Origin: Paenibacillus plantiphilus
GTDB lineage: Bacteria > Bacillota > Bacilli > Paenibacillales > Paenibacillaceae
Direction: 5' to 3'
Assembly (NCBI RefSeq): GCF_927798095.1
Contig: NZ_CAKMMF010000005.1
Coordinates: 186,001 to 250,000, forward strand
Length of the DNA stretch: 64,000 nt
Positions 56,620 to 64,000 of the stretch are shown piece by piece (the stretch's first letter is position 1; each line of letters begins with the position of its first letter). A program made the position numbers and the translations under genes. The notes below the pieces were generated by a model. The model was given only the letters and a program-made list of their open reading frames with translations. It was not told where the DNA came from and made no database searches.

Positions 56620-56717
56620 ACGGGAGGGACGGCTTGCTTGCCGCAAAGCTTATTGATAAGTGCCTGAACAATGCCTATTATTAGAGGTAATCTGCGATTG
56701 TATCAGGAGGGATTTCT

Positions 56718-57782
56718 TTGTTGTATAGAAAATCGATAGAAACGCTCTCGCCTTATATACCGGGCTTTCAGCCGGCTATGGACGGTACTGTTATCAAGAT
56801 CAACTCTAACGAGAATCCGTATCCGCCTTCACCTAAGGTCAAGGAGCTGCTTGGCGGCTTTGACTTTAGACAGCTGCGTTATTATCCTGATGCGACAAGC
56901 CAGCCTCTCAGGGAGCTGATCGGCGCTCAGCATGGGCTGTCGAGCAAGCAAGTACTGTGCGGCAACGGCTCTGATGAAGTAATTTCACTCATCTTCAAAG
57001 TCTTTTTCGAGGAGGGCGATACGATTGCCACGCCTTATCCGACCTATACATTTTACAAGTCGGTAGCGGACATCATTAATGTTGGGGTCGCCTTTGTGGA
57101 CACAGCGGAGGATTTCGCAATCGACTTGCAGGGATTAGTGAATACCGGCGCCAAAGGCATCTTTATCGCTAATCCGAATGCGCAGACTGGCCGGCTGCTG
57201 CCGCTGCAACGTATTGAGGAGCTGCTGAACAATTATAGCGGACTTGTAGTTATAGATGAGGCTTATATCGATTTTGCCGGACAAGAGTCATCGGCCTGTC
57301 ATCTGCTTGGGACCTATTCGAATCTTATCGTGCTGCGCACCTTCTCCAAATCCTATTCCCTATGCGGTATCCGCGTTGGGTTCTGCTTGGCTGACGAGTC
57401 GTTGATCCAAGCGATGGACAAATGCCGGGACTCCTATAATGTGAACCATCTGAGCCAGGTGATTGCTGCCGCAGCCTTCCGGGATCGGGAATATTTGGAG
57501 GCAACGGTGAAGCGGGTTGTGGACACGCGGGACATGCTGGCGGATGAACTCCGCAATCTCGGCTTTACAGTCTACCCATCCGAAGCGAATTTCCTGCTAT
57601 GCCAGCCGCATGGGCGCAGCGCGTCCGATATTTATGATTACTTAAAGGCGCAGCAGATTTATGTCAGACATTTCGATTCGCCGCGTCTGTCAGACAAGCT
57701 GCGAATCGCGATTGGAACGGAGCAGGAAGTAGAGATCCTGCTGCGGCATTTGCGTGAATATGCAGGAAGCGACCCGATTTAA
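56718..57782 (+). CDS. hisC: Histidinol-phosphate aminotransferase
   Basis: This 354-residue PLP enzyme has the HisC pattern: NSNENPYPPSP at 29-39, GNGSDEVI (82-89), PYPTYTFY, DEAYIDF (180-186) and the Schiff-base Lys211 in RTFSKSYSLCGIRVGF. The NPNNPTG-type turn reads NPNAQTG (152-158), a variant. It should convert imidazole-acetol phosphate to histidinol phosphate, and may also accept aromatic substrates. The start is TTG at 56718, with AGGAGGG six bases upstream; a second TTG follows. It lies outside any his operon. Confidence 0.92.
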   Translation: MLYRKSIETLSPYIPGFQPAMDGTVIKINSNENPYPPSPKVKELLGGFDFRQLRYYPDATSQPLRELIGAQHGLSSKQVLCGNGSDEVISLIFKVFFEEGDTIATPYPTYTFYKSVADIINVGVAFVDTAEDFAIDLQGLVNTGAKGIFIANPNAQTGRLLPLQRIEELLNNYSGLVVIDEAYIDFAGQESSACHLLGTYSNLIVLRTFSKSYSLCGIRVGFCLADESLIQAMDKCRDSYNVNHLSQVIAAAAFRDREYLEATVKRVVDTRDMLADELRNLGFTVYPSEANFLLCQPHGRSASDIYDYLKAQQIYVRHFDSPRLSDKLRIAIGTEQEVEILLRHLREYAGSDPI

Positions 57783-57831
57783 TTAAGCACAGCAATGCTA
57801 GGGTGTACTTCAGGTCATGAGTGTGAGAATA

Positions 57832-57884
57832 AACAAGCTGCTCGGCGAGTCACCTGCACAGGACTTGAGGGCAGCTTGTTTTGA
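57832..57884 (+). terminator. hisC terminator
   Basis: AACAAGCTGC pairs with GCAGCTTGTT and is followed by TTGA. Confidence 0.75.
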
Positions 57885-58245
57885 TGTTCATGCCACCCTG
57901 TCTATTTGAATAATGGCAACATACTGTAACTCGGAAAAGGGATCCAGCTCGTCGATAATGATTGGCTGCGATCATAAGGGGAATACAAATGAAGCTTCCA
58001 CTGATAATAAGTGGGTGATCCGTAATGCTAGCGGATGATACTGCTAAGTTGGATCAAACAGGCGGGCTGCGCAGGGGGATGTTCTAGCGAACGCCGTTAT
58101 TCGCGGCTCTATTAGCAGTAAGTAACTACACAACCGCAAAATTCACATCAAACCCTGCCGCATCTCGCCGAAGTTACTGCACAAATAGATCGACTATCAT
58201 TCGCAGACAGAGTAATCAGTGTTTTCAGGTTTGTTTACTGTTGTA
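57885..58245. other. Gene-free region with dispersed elements
   Basis: No gene is supported. GTAACTACACAAC and TTACTGCACAAAT, then TCGCAGACAGAGTA (58201), belong to the same family of intergenic elements as the one at about 39150. Confidence 0.5.
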
Positions 58246-58475
58246 CAGCGGTGGCCAGAGTGTTTTCGGCAGCTCATTGTCAGCTGTAAGACGGAAATTC
58301 ATGCTTATAGCGCAACTCGCCTCGCTTTTTCGTTCTGTAAGACGGAATTTCATTCTTACAGCGGTGGCCAGAGTGTTTTCGGCAGCTCATTGTTAGCTGT
58401 AAGACGGAAATTCATGCTTATAGCGAAGCTCGCTCCGTTTTTTCGTTCTGTAAGCAGGAATTTCATTCTTACAGA
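58246..58475. repeat. Two copies of a 113-bp hairpin repeat (locus B)
   Basis: CAGCGGTGGCCAGAG starts at 58246 and again at 58359, exactly 113 bases apart. Each unit contains two related dyads, CTGTAAGACGGAAAT...CTTATAG and CTGTAAGACGGAATT...CTTACAG, alternating with different spacers. The second copy is followed by a partial hairpin. The units align over their full length with the 113-bp array at 10839-11216 (shared CTTTTTCGT before CTGTAA). A 159-codon frame crossing this region is explained by the repeats and is not called a gene. Confidence 0.85.
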
Positions 58476-58714
58476 GATCGTAGGGGGATTAGGCGGCTCA
58501 TTGCTATCAGAAAGATGGTACATGCTTGCGGCGGATGTAGTTTCTGTGAATCTCAGTCAGCTGTTAGTTGGTTTTCAAGACGAGGTGGGAGCAACGGTTG
58601 AAGCAGCGAGCATACCTTCCTTCGGGGATGTCCGTTTACTGTTGAGCGATGAGGAGGCTGACCCATTAGCAGCGAATCTGCGTACGGGACAGCCTTAGCA
58701 TTTTCAATAGTCTA

Positions 58715-58893
58715 TTCTCAGAGCATCCTCAGAGCATTCTCAGAGCATCTTTAGTTCATCCGCATTGCATTCATTGCATCCTCATTCCATCCTCATTCCA
58801 TCCTCAGTGCATCCTCAGTGCATCTTCAGTGCATCTCAAGTCCCCTATCCTCTGTGCCACCTTAGCATTCAGTCCATCCTCAGCATCCTCAGT
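58715..58893. repeat. Degenerate 11-bp tandem repeats
   Basis: Between the repeat array and the PBP stop codon, short units of the CATCCTCAGTG / CATCCTCATTC type recur, often 11 bases apart, with one-base drift. Because 11 is not a multiple of three they do not support a protein. Confidence 0.8.
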
Positions 58894-58899
58894 CCATCC

Positions 58900-60999
58900 C
58901 TAGTCCGTCCACCAACGCTTGAGCTGCTTCCACCATGACTGGGACTTCTCGGCGGTTGCTCCATCCTTCTCTTCTATAGAAGCCGCAGGTTCGCCATCTC
59001 CGCATGTCTCTGTAGGCTGTGTGCCGGCAACGAAGGTTTCGAGCCTTTTGTCCGCGCAGGAGGAGGAGGCGAGCTTGCCGCTCTTCGGATCGATATAGAC
59101 GGACACGATACCGTCAGGTATGGCGAAGATCTTGGGCGGCACGGCCTTGAGCGCGTTCTCCGTATAAGCCGCGAAGATTGGCGCAGCGCGATGAGCCTCG
59201 GCCTTCGTTAAATTGCGGCCCTTGTCATAGCCGACCCAGACTGCAGTTGAGAGCTCGGGCGTGTACCCTACGAGCCAGGCGTCATTCGCAGTAGTGCCTG
59301 TCTTTCCGGCGACAGGCCGTTTCAATGCAGCGGACACCCGACTGCCTGTGCCGCCAATGTCGAATACGCTCTCCATAAGGCTGGTCAGCACATAAGCATG
59401 AGCGGCATCTACAACCTGCTGCGGGGACTGGCTTGCTTGATACAGCACTTCGCCCTTGCTGTCTTCAATGCGCAGAATGGCAGTTGGTTCTGCGCGGACT
59501 CCGCCAGCGGCTATCGTGCCGAAAGCGGAAGCCATCTCGAATGGGCTGACGGGAAATGTGCCGAGCGCCATGGATGGGACAGGCTTCATGGGGCTGTCGA
59601 TGCCAAGCTTCCTCGCCATCTCAATGACCTTGTCGGGTCCAACGGTCATCATCGTATTCACCGCATAAATATTATCCGAGCTTGCAATGGCCTGCCGCAT
59701 GTCAATGTAATCATTCGCGTACTTGTCGTTATAGTTTTTCGGGGCGTAGGTTTTGCGTCCTTCGTCGTAGGTGAAGATGGTCGGCTCGCTTTTGTATCTG
59801 GATACAGGAGTCATCGCTCCTTCCTGTAGCGCAGTCAAATATAGAATGGGCTTGAAGGAAGAGCCGGGCTGGCGTGTCTTGGCGAAAACACGGTTGAATT
59901 GATTGGATTTGTAGTCGCGTCCACCGACCATCGCTTTAATATAACCGTTGCGAGGATCGATGGAGATGAGCGCAGCCTGCTGCTCTGAGTTGGCTGGAAT
60001 ACCCTTGGCGACAGCTTCCTCTGCTGCGCGCTGGGCGTCAGGATCAAGAGTCGTATAGATCCGGATGCCGCCCTCGCTGAGCAACTGCTCGTCGATGCCA
60101 AGCTTATCCACAGCAATATAACGGATATAATCGCGAAAATAGGGCGCTGCCCCATCCAGCGTGCTGGAGCCGAGAGGCTGCAGCTTCAAAATTTCTGCTG
60201 CCGCCCCATCCGCCTCCGCTTGTGTAATCATTCCCTGCTCAGCCATCGTCTGCAGAATAACCTTCTGCCGGTCCTTGGCATTTTTCATATCCAGATAAGG
60301 CGAGTAATATTTGGGACCCTTGGGTATGCCGGCAAGCATAGCGCTCTCTGCTAATGAGAGCTCCTTCGCATGCTTGCCGAAATAGAGCTGGGATGCGGCT
60401 TCAGCGCCGTATGCGCCATGCCCGTAATAGATTTGGTTCAAATACAGCGCAAGAATCTCATCCTTGGAGTAATGCATCTCCAACTGAATCGTATACATGG
60501 CTTCCTTGAACTTGCGTTTCCAGGTTCGCTCATGCGTCAAATACAGATTGCGCGCGAGCTGCTGCGTCAACGTACTGGCGCCCTGCTTGGCCTTCAGGTG
60601 CTCGACATTGACCAATACAGCACGAGCCATTCCTTTCATATCGAAGCCAAGATGATCATAGAAGCGCTGATCCTCAATCGCCAGTGTTGCCTCCAGCAGG
60701 TGAGAAGAGATCGCCTGAAGTGGCACGGATTGCCGATTCTCTCCTGCGTGGAACGTGTCCAGCACATTGCCCTGCAGATCAAGCATTTGGGACGTCTGGC
60801 TGATGGATGACGCGGGAAGGGCCTGATTATGCAGGTAGAAAAGAAAGCCGAAGGCAGCGATGCATGCAATTGCAGCCGCCCAGCCGGCAAAGACGAATAG
60901 CCGTTTTACTCGCCGCAGCAGCGGCATCCATCGTTCGGCGCGAATACGAAAAGGCAGTCGGCCCTTAACACCTTGCTGCCGTGATCCCTGTTTATTCAT
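58900..60999 (-). CDS. Class A penicillin-binding protein (PBP1A type)
   Basis: The 699-residue bifunctional enzyme polymerises glycan and cross-links peptides in the wall. It has an N-terminal cytoplasmic tail, a membrane anchor near 33-55, a GT51 domain with the catalytic Glu109 in AIEDQRFYDH and the GASTLTQQLARN box, and a transpeptidase with Ser380 in SSFK, a SDN motif and KTGT near the end. A short Glu/Lys-rich tail ends in WWTD. The name pbpG or ywhE is possible from its position near speE, but the assignment is by context. ATG 60999 follows GAGGGG. Confidence 0.93.
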   Translation of the reverse strand: MNKQGSRQQGVKGRLPFRIRAERWMPLLRRVKRLFVFAGWAAAIACIAAFGFLFYLHNQALPASSISQTSQMLDLQGNVLDTFHAGENRQSVPLQAISSHLLEATLAIEDQRFYDHLGFDMKGMARAVLVNVEHLKAKQGASTLTQQLARNLYLTHERTWKRKFKEAMYTIQLEMHYSKDEILALYLNQIYYGHGAYGAEAASQLYFGKHAKELSLAESAMLAGIPKGPKYYSPYLDMKNAKDRQKVILQTMAEQGMITQAEADGAAAEILKLQPLGSSTLDGAAPYFRDYIRYIAVDKLGIDEQLLSEGGIRIYTTLDPDAQRAAEEAVAKGIPANSEQQAALISIDPRNGYIKAMVGGRDYKSNQFNRVFAKTRQPGSSFKPILYLTALQEGAMTPVSRYKSEPTIFTYDEGRKTYAPKNYNDKYANDYIDMRQAIASSDNIYAVNTMMTVGPDKVIEMARKLGIDSPMKPVPSMALGTFPVSPFEMASAFGTIAAGGVRAEPTAILRIEDSKGEVLYQASQSPQQVVDAAHAYVLTSLMESVFDIGGTGSRVSAALKRPVAGKTGTTANDAWLVGYTPELSTAVWVGYDKGRNLTKAEAHRAAPIFAAYTENALKAVPPKIFAIPDGIVSVYIDPKSGKLASSSCADKRLETFVAGTQPTETCGDGEPAASIEEKDGATAEKSQSWWKQLKRWWTD

Positions 61000-61259
61000 G
61001 ATGAAGTCCCCTCACACTTATGCCTTGTTATTCCCTTAGTATGGAAAATAGGAGGGGGAGCTATTCACAAGCACGCTAATTTATTCGGAGAATGATCATG
61101 TGCTGATGAGTGAGCCGGCCTGACGAGATAATAAAGGCCGCGAAGGCTGTCTCAGGTTATGTTTGTATTGCGGAAATTATTGCACTATAATACAGGGTGA
61201 ACCATTGACCTGACTGATATAAGCAACCCATATACATACGAAGAAAGAAGGGATACGCG

Positions 61260-62087
61260 ATGGAGTTATGGTATACCGAGAAACAAACCGATAGTTACGG
61301 GATTACAGCGAAGATTACAGAAACCTATGTCAGCGAGCAAACCGATTTTCAGAAGCTCGATATGATCGAGACCGAAGAATTCGGCACGATGCTCGTCCTG
61401 GACGGCATGGTTATGACAACCGATAAAGATGAGTTCGTCTATCACGAAATGGTCGCCCATCCGGCGCTTTATACGCATCCTAATCCGAAGCATGTTCTTG
61501 TTGTCGGTGGCGGCGACGGCGGCGTTATCCGTGAAATTCTGAAGCATCCTGAGGTGGAAAAGGCAGTTCTTGTTGATATCGACGGCAAGGTCATCGAATA
61601 TTCCAAGAAGTATCTGCCCAATATTGCTAGCGGACTCGATGACCCTCGTGTTGAGGTGATCGTTAACGACGGCTTCATGCATATTCATGATCATAAGAAT
61701 GCCTATGATGTTATCATGGTTGATTCCACCGAGCCTGTAGGTCCTGCGGTAAACCTGTTTACACGCGGCTTCTATCAAGGCATCTACGATGCGCTTAAGG
61801 AAGATGGAATCTTCGTCGCTCAGACGGACAACCCTTGGTTCAAGGCAGATTTGATTGAGAGCGTGAATCGCGATGTGAAGGAAGTATTCCCGATTGTCCG
61901 CGTCTACTGGGCGAATGTGCCGACGTACCCGAGCGGCCTATGGACGTTCACATTGGGCAGCAAGAAGCATGATCCGCTTGCAGTCAACGAATCGTCCATT
62001 CCTGAGATCGACACCAAATATTACTCCCCTCGTCTGCACAAAGCGGCGTTTGCTCTGCCGAAATTTGTGGAAGACCTGGTCAAATAG
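61260..62087 (+). CDS. speE: Spermidine synthase
   Basis: The 275-residue aminopropyltransferase transfers the aminopropyl group from decarboxylated SAM to putrescine. The [10 protein letters not shown] motif (about 81-90) binds the cofactor and DSTEPVGP (about 158-165) carries the catalytic Asp. It is followed after 14 bases by speB; together they form the standard arginine-agmatine-putrescine-spermidine pair. ATG 61260 follows GAAGGGA. Confidence 0.95.
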   Translation: MELWYTEKQTDSYGITAKITETYVSEQTDFQKLDMIETEEFGTMLVLDGMVMTTDKDEFVYHEMVAHPALYTHPNPKHVLVVGGGDGGVIREILKHPEVEKAVLVDIDGKVIEYSKKYLPNIASGLDDPRVEVIVNDGFMHIHDHKNAYDVIMVDSTEPVGPAVNLFTRGFYQGIYDALKEDGIFVAQTDNPWFKADLIESVNRDVKEVFPIVRVYWANVPTYPSGLWTFTLGSKKHDPLAVNESSIPEIDTKYYSPRLHKAAFALPKFVEDLVK

Positions 62088-62101
62088 GAGAGAAGCTACC
62101 C

Positions 62102-62971
62102 ATGAAACTCGATCAAAAATATTCCGGCAATGTCTTCATCCTCAGCTCGGATGACTATGCCGCATCCAAAGCCGTTATTTACGGTATGCCGATGGACTTT
62201 ACCGTATCCTTCCGCCCGGGCTCGCGCTTCGGCCCTCCCCGCATTCGGGAGGTATCCATCGGGCTGGAGGAATACAGCCCGTATCTGGATAGAAGTCTCG
62301 AAGATATCGAATACTTCGATGCTGGAGACCTGCTGCTGCCGTTCGGCAATGCAGCGCGTTCGCTCGACATCATCGGTGAGTTTGTGCGCGGCGTATTAGC
62401 TGACGGCAAGATGCCGATCGGACTGGGCGGCGAGCATCTCGTATCGTGGCCGATCTTCCGCGAGGTGTACGCGAAGCACCCGGATCTGGCGATCATTCAT
62501 TTCGACGCACATGCGGATCTTCGAGAGGAATACGAAGGCGAACCGTTGTCGCACTCCACGCCGCTGCGCAAGGCGGCAGGTCTGATGGGCGGCCAGAATA
62601 TTTACCAGTTCGGTATTCGTTCCGGCTCGCGCGAGGAGTGGCAGTTTGCACGCGAGAACATTAATTTCTATCCGTTCGAGGTGCTGGAGCCGCTCAAGAA
62701 GGTGCTGCCAGAGCTGGCAGGACGTCCTGTCTATCTGACGATTGACATTGACGTGCTTGATCCATCCTGTGCGCCGGGTACGGGAACAGCAGAAGCGGGC
62801 GGCATCACATCCAAGGAGCTTATCGAAGCGGTGCATGCTATCGCGCGCTCCGGTGTGAACATTGTTGGCTGCGACCTTGTTGAGGTTGCGCCTGCTTATG
62901 ACCCGACGGAGCAGACGCAGATCGTCGCGGCGAAGGTCATTCGCGAGATGCTGCTTGGATTCTTGAAATAG
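62102..62971 (+). CDS. speB: Agmatinase
   Basis: The 289-residue ureohydrolase makes putrescine and urea from agmatine with a di-manganese site. The ligands appear in GGEHLVSWP, HFDAHADLREE and TIDIDVLDPSCAPGTGT. It overlaps no neighbour but lies 14 bases after speE, with AGGAG before the ATG, so they share a transcript. Confidence 0.95.
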   Translation: MKLDQKYSGNVFILSSDDYAASKAVIYGMPMDFTVSFRPGSRFGPPRIREVSIGLEEYSPYLDRSLEDIEYFDAGDLLLPFGNAARSLDIIGEFVRGVLADGKMPIGLGGEHLVSWPIFREVYAKHPDLAIIHFDAHADLREEYEGEPLSHSTPLRKAAGLMGGQNIYQFGIRSGSREEWQFARENINFYPFEVLEPLKKVLPELAGRPVYLTIDIDVLDPSCAPGTGTAEAGGITSKELIEAVHAIARSGVNIVGCDLVEVAPAYDPTEQTQIVAAKVIREMLLGFLK

Positions 62972-62984
62972 GCATTATTAATAA

Positions 62985-63037
62985 GGCGGCTCACCGCAAA
63001 GGGGGAATGTACTCCTGCGATGGGCCGCTCTTTTATA
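62985..63037 (+). terminator. speEB terminator
   Basis: AGGCGGCTCACCGCA and TGCGATGGGCCGCT form a stem with G-U pairs, followed by CTTTTATA. Confidence 0.7.
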
Positions 63038-63070
63038 TGACAGACAGGACGATGGATTGGAGATGAGACG

Positions 63071-63574
63071 ATGCAGGTGAAGTCATTCCCGCCAGTCATC
63101 GATGAGCGGGCGAAGGTGCTTGTGCTTGGCAGCATGCCCGGGACGGCGTCCCTTGATAAAGGCCAGTATTACGGGCATCCCCGCAATCATTTCTGGCCAG
63201 TTATTTATGGGCTGTTCGGGCAGCAGCCGTCTCCTGATTACGATGAACGAATTGCTTATGCGCAGGAGCGCGGGTTCGCGCTGTGGGATACCATTGCTGC
63301 ATGCCGCAGGGAGGGGAGTCTCGATGTCAATATTCAAGACGAGCTCCCTAATGATATCCCCGGGCTCCTGGCGCGCTATTCTGGTGTCGTTTGTGTTGCC
63401 TGCAACGGCAGCAAGTCCCATGATACGTTCAAAAAATATTATGGCAGCGACCCCATATGCCATCGTATCGCGCTGCTGAAGCTGCCTTCGACTAGCCCGA
63501 TACCGACGCAGCGGATGCGGACGACCGCAGACCGGATTGAGGCGTGGCGCGCGCTGCTCCCGTATCTGGCATAA
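63071..63574 (+). CDS. DNA-deoxyinosine/uracil glycosylase of the MUG superfamily
   Basis: The 167-residue protein has the hypoxanthine-DNA glycosylase-type layout: VLVLGSMPGTASLDKGQYYGHPRNHFW at the front with the conserved GSMPG loop, an ALWDTIAACRR middle and LPSTSPIPTQRM as the C-terminal DNA-contact motif. It would remove deaminated bases from DNA. The ATG follows GGAGATGAG. It is separated from speB by a terminator and is transcribed alone. Confidence 0.85.
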   Translation: MQVKSFPPVIDERAKVLVLGSMPGTASLDKGQYYGHPRNHFWPVIYGLFGQQPSPDYDERIAYAQERGFALWDTIAACRREGSLDVNIQDELPNDIPGLLARYSGVVCVACNGSKSHDTFKKYYGSDPICHRIALLKLPSTSPIPTQRMRTTADRIEAWRALLPYLA

Positions 63575-63638
63575 GGTACGCTTGGAATGTTGGATTGCCC
63601 TCCTTTTGGTCATAATGGCTAACAGGGGGTAGATAGAC

Positions 63639-63887
63639 ATGGGGATTATGCCGATACATGAGCGGCTTGCTGAGCTGTGGACCATAAGAACCCGGCGTGC
63701 TTTGACTTGTGAGGAGCAGGCTGATTTCGAGCATTGTCTGGCGGTCAACGCCATGCACTGCCGCATGCTCGCCAATTTACATAACTTGTCGCTGCTGGCA
63801 TCTATGACATCGGATCGGGAGTGGCAGCACGATATTTGCCGCAGAATCGAGAAGCTGGGCGGATCGCCGCCTGCGCCTCGTATTTGA
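63639..63887 (+). CDS. Small conserved protein of the Paenibacillus type
   Basis: The 82-residue protein begins MGIMPIHERLAELWTIRT and contains LTCEEQADFEHCLAVNA and SLLASMTSDREWQHDIC. I recognise this pattern of small helical proteins as frequent in Paenibacillus genomes; its function is unknown. The ATG follows GGGGGTAGATAGAC. A GC-rich hairpin lies downstream. Confidence 0.7.
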   Translation: MGIMPIHERLAELWTIRTRRALTCEEQADFEHCLAVNAMHCRMLANLHNLSLLASMTSDREWQHDICRRIEKLGGSPPAPRI

Positions 63888-63926
63888 GCGTCCTCCGCGC
63901 CCGCCGATTATGTTCGGTCTCCGTCC

Positions 63927-63968
63927 AAGCCGCACCGCATTGTGAGCTGCGCGCGGTGCGGCTTGATT
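63927..63968 (+). terminator. Terminator, GC-rich palindrome copy
   Basis: AAGCCGCACCGC pairs perfectly with GCGGTGCGGCTT. It belongs to the same small palindrome family as 38232-38259. Confidence 0.75.
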
Positions 63969-64000
63969 ATGTGCTGATTATGCGGAGATACGCTTGCAAT

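Noticed and set aside
58219-58698. 159-codon frame at the repeat locus
   Set aside because: Most of it is the 113-bp repeat array; the encoded sequence repeats with the DNA unit and no ribosome binding site is present.

Overview
This looks like a chromosomal window from a Paenibacillus-like member of the Bacillales. The gene families (YesM/YesN sensor pairs with sugar ABC importers, DAP dehydrogenase, YwhD, DUF421, SwrC-type RND pump, a small Paenibacillus-type protein at the right end), the strong AGGAGG ribosome binding sites, the frequent TTG/GTG starts and the hairpin-plus-U terminators all fit. The species is inferred from family content, not from any database match.

Layout. 1-8.3 kb: housekeeping and metabolic genes (cyclic-nucleotide-type sensor domain, aminotransferase, alpha/beta hydrolase, M15 cell-wall peptidase, meso-DAP dehydrogenase that appears to start at CTG, NADP-glutamate dehydrogenase, a lipoprotein with a decayed paralogue fragment). 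8.3-18.0 kb: a sugar uptake and breakdown locus. A solute-binding lipoprotein, two ABC permeases, an N-acetylneuraminate-lyase-type aldolase, an SDR and a YhcH protein lie on the minus strand, divergent from a YesM/YesN two-component system. A tandem array of about 113-bp repeats sits inside the locus. 18.1-24.1 kb: a winged-helix protein, then a putative immunity gene and a 1378-residue toxin-like protein. 24.6-27.7 kb: DUF421 membrane protein and a MarR-EmrB pair with a palindromic operator. 27.7-33.6 kb: an AT-rich accessory island bounded on the left by a duplicated terminator unit, holding small ORFs, two orphan toxin-tip/immunity-like modules in opposite orientation, and two broken transposase genes (IS110 and IS1182 types). 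33.7-44 kb: MFS transporter, RND pump, racemase-like protein, MHYT-GGDEF-EAL protein, and a large secreted protein. 44-54.3 kb: full-length Lhr helicase, a small unknown, an NlpC/P60 hydrolase under a probable c-di-AMP riboswitch, an M1 peptidase with a membrane protein, and YwhD. 54.5-64 kb: chemoreceptor, HisC, class A PBP, speE-speB, a MUG-type DNA glycosylase and a small conserved protein.

How the parts work together. The DAP dehydrogenase, M15 and NlpC/P60 peptidases and class A PBP serve wall synthesis and remodelling; the NlpC/P60 gene is probably tied to c-di-AMP. ywhD, the PBP gene, speE and speB resemble a Bacillus neighbourhood that has been split here by a chemoreceptor and hisC. 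The sugar locus would sense, import and cleave a keto-acid sugar.

The most unusual parts are the 1378-residue protein with about a dozen K-x-x-W-W-type helical repeats and a nuclease-like tip, the toxin-cassette island between IS1182-type ends, and a dispersed 113-bp tandem repeat family built from alternating small hairpins at about 10.9 kb and 58.3 kb.
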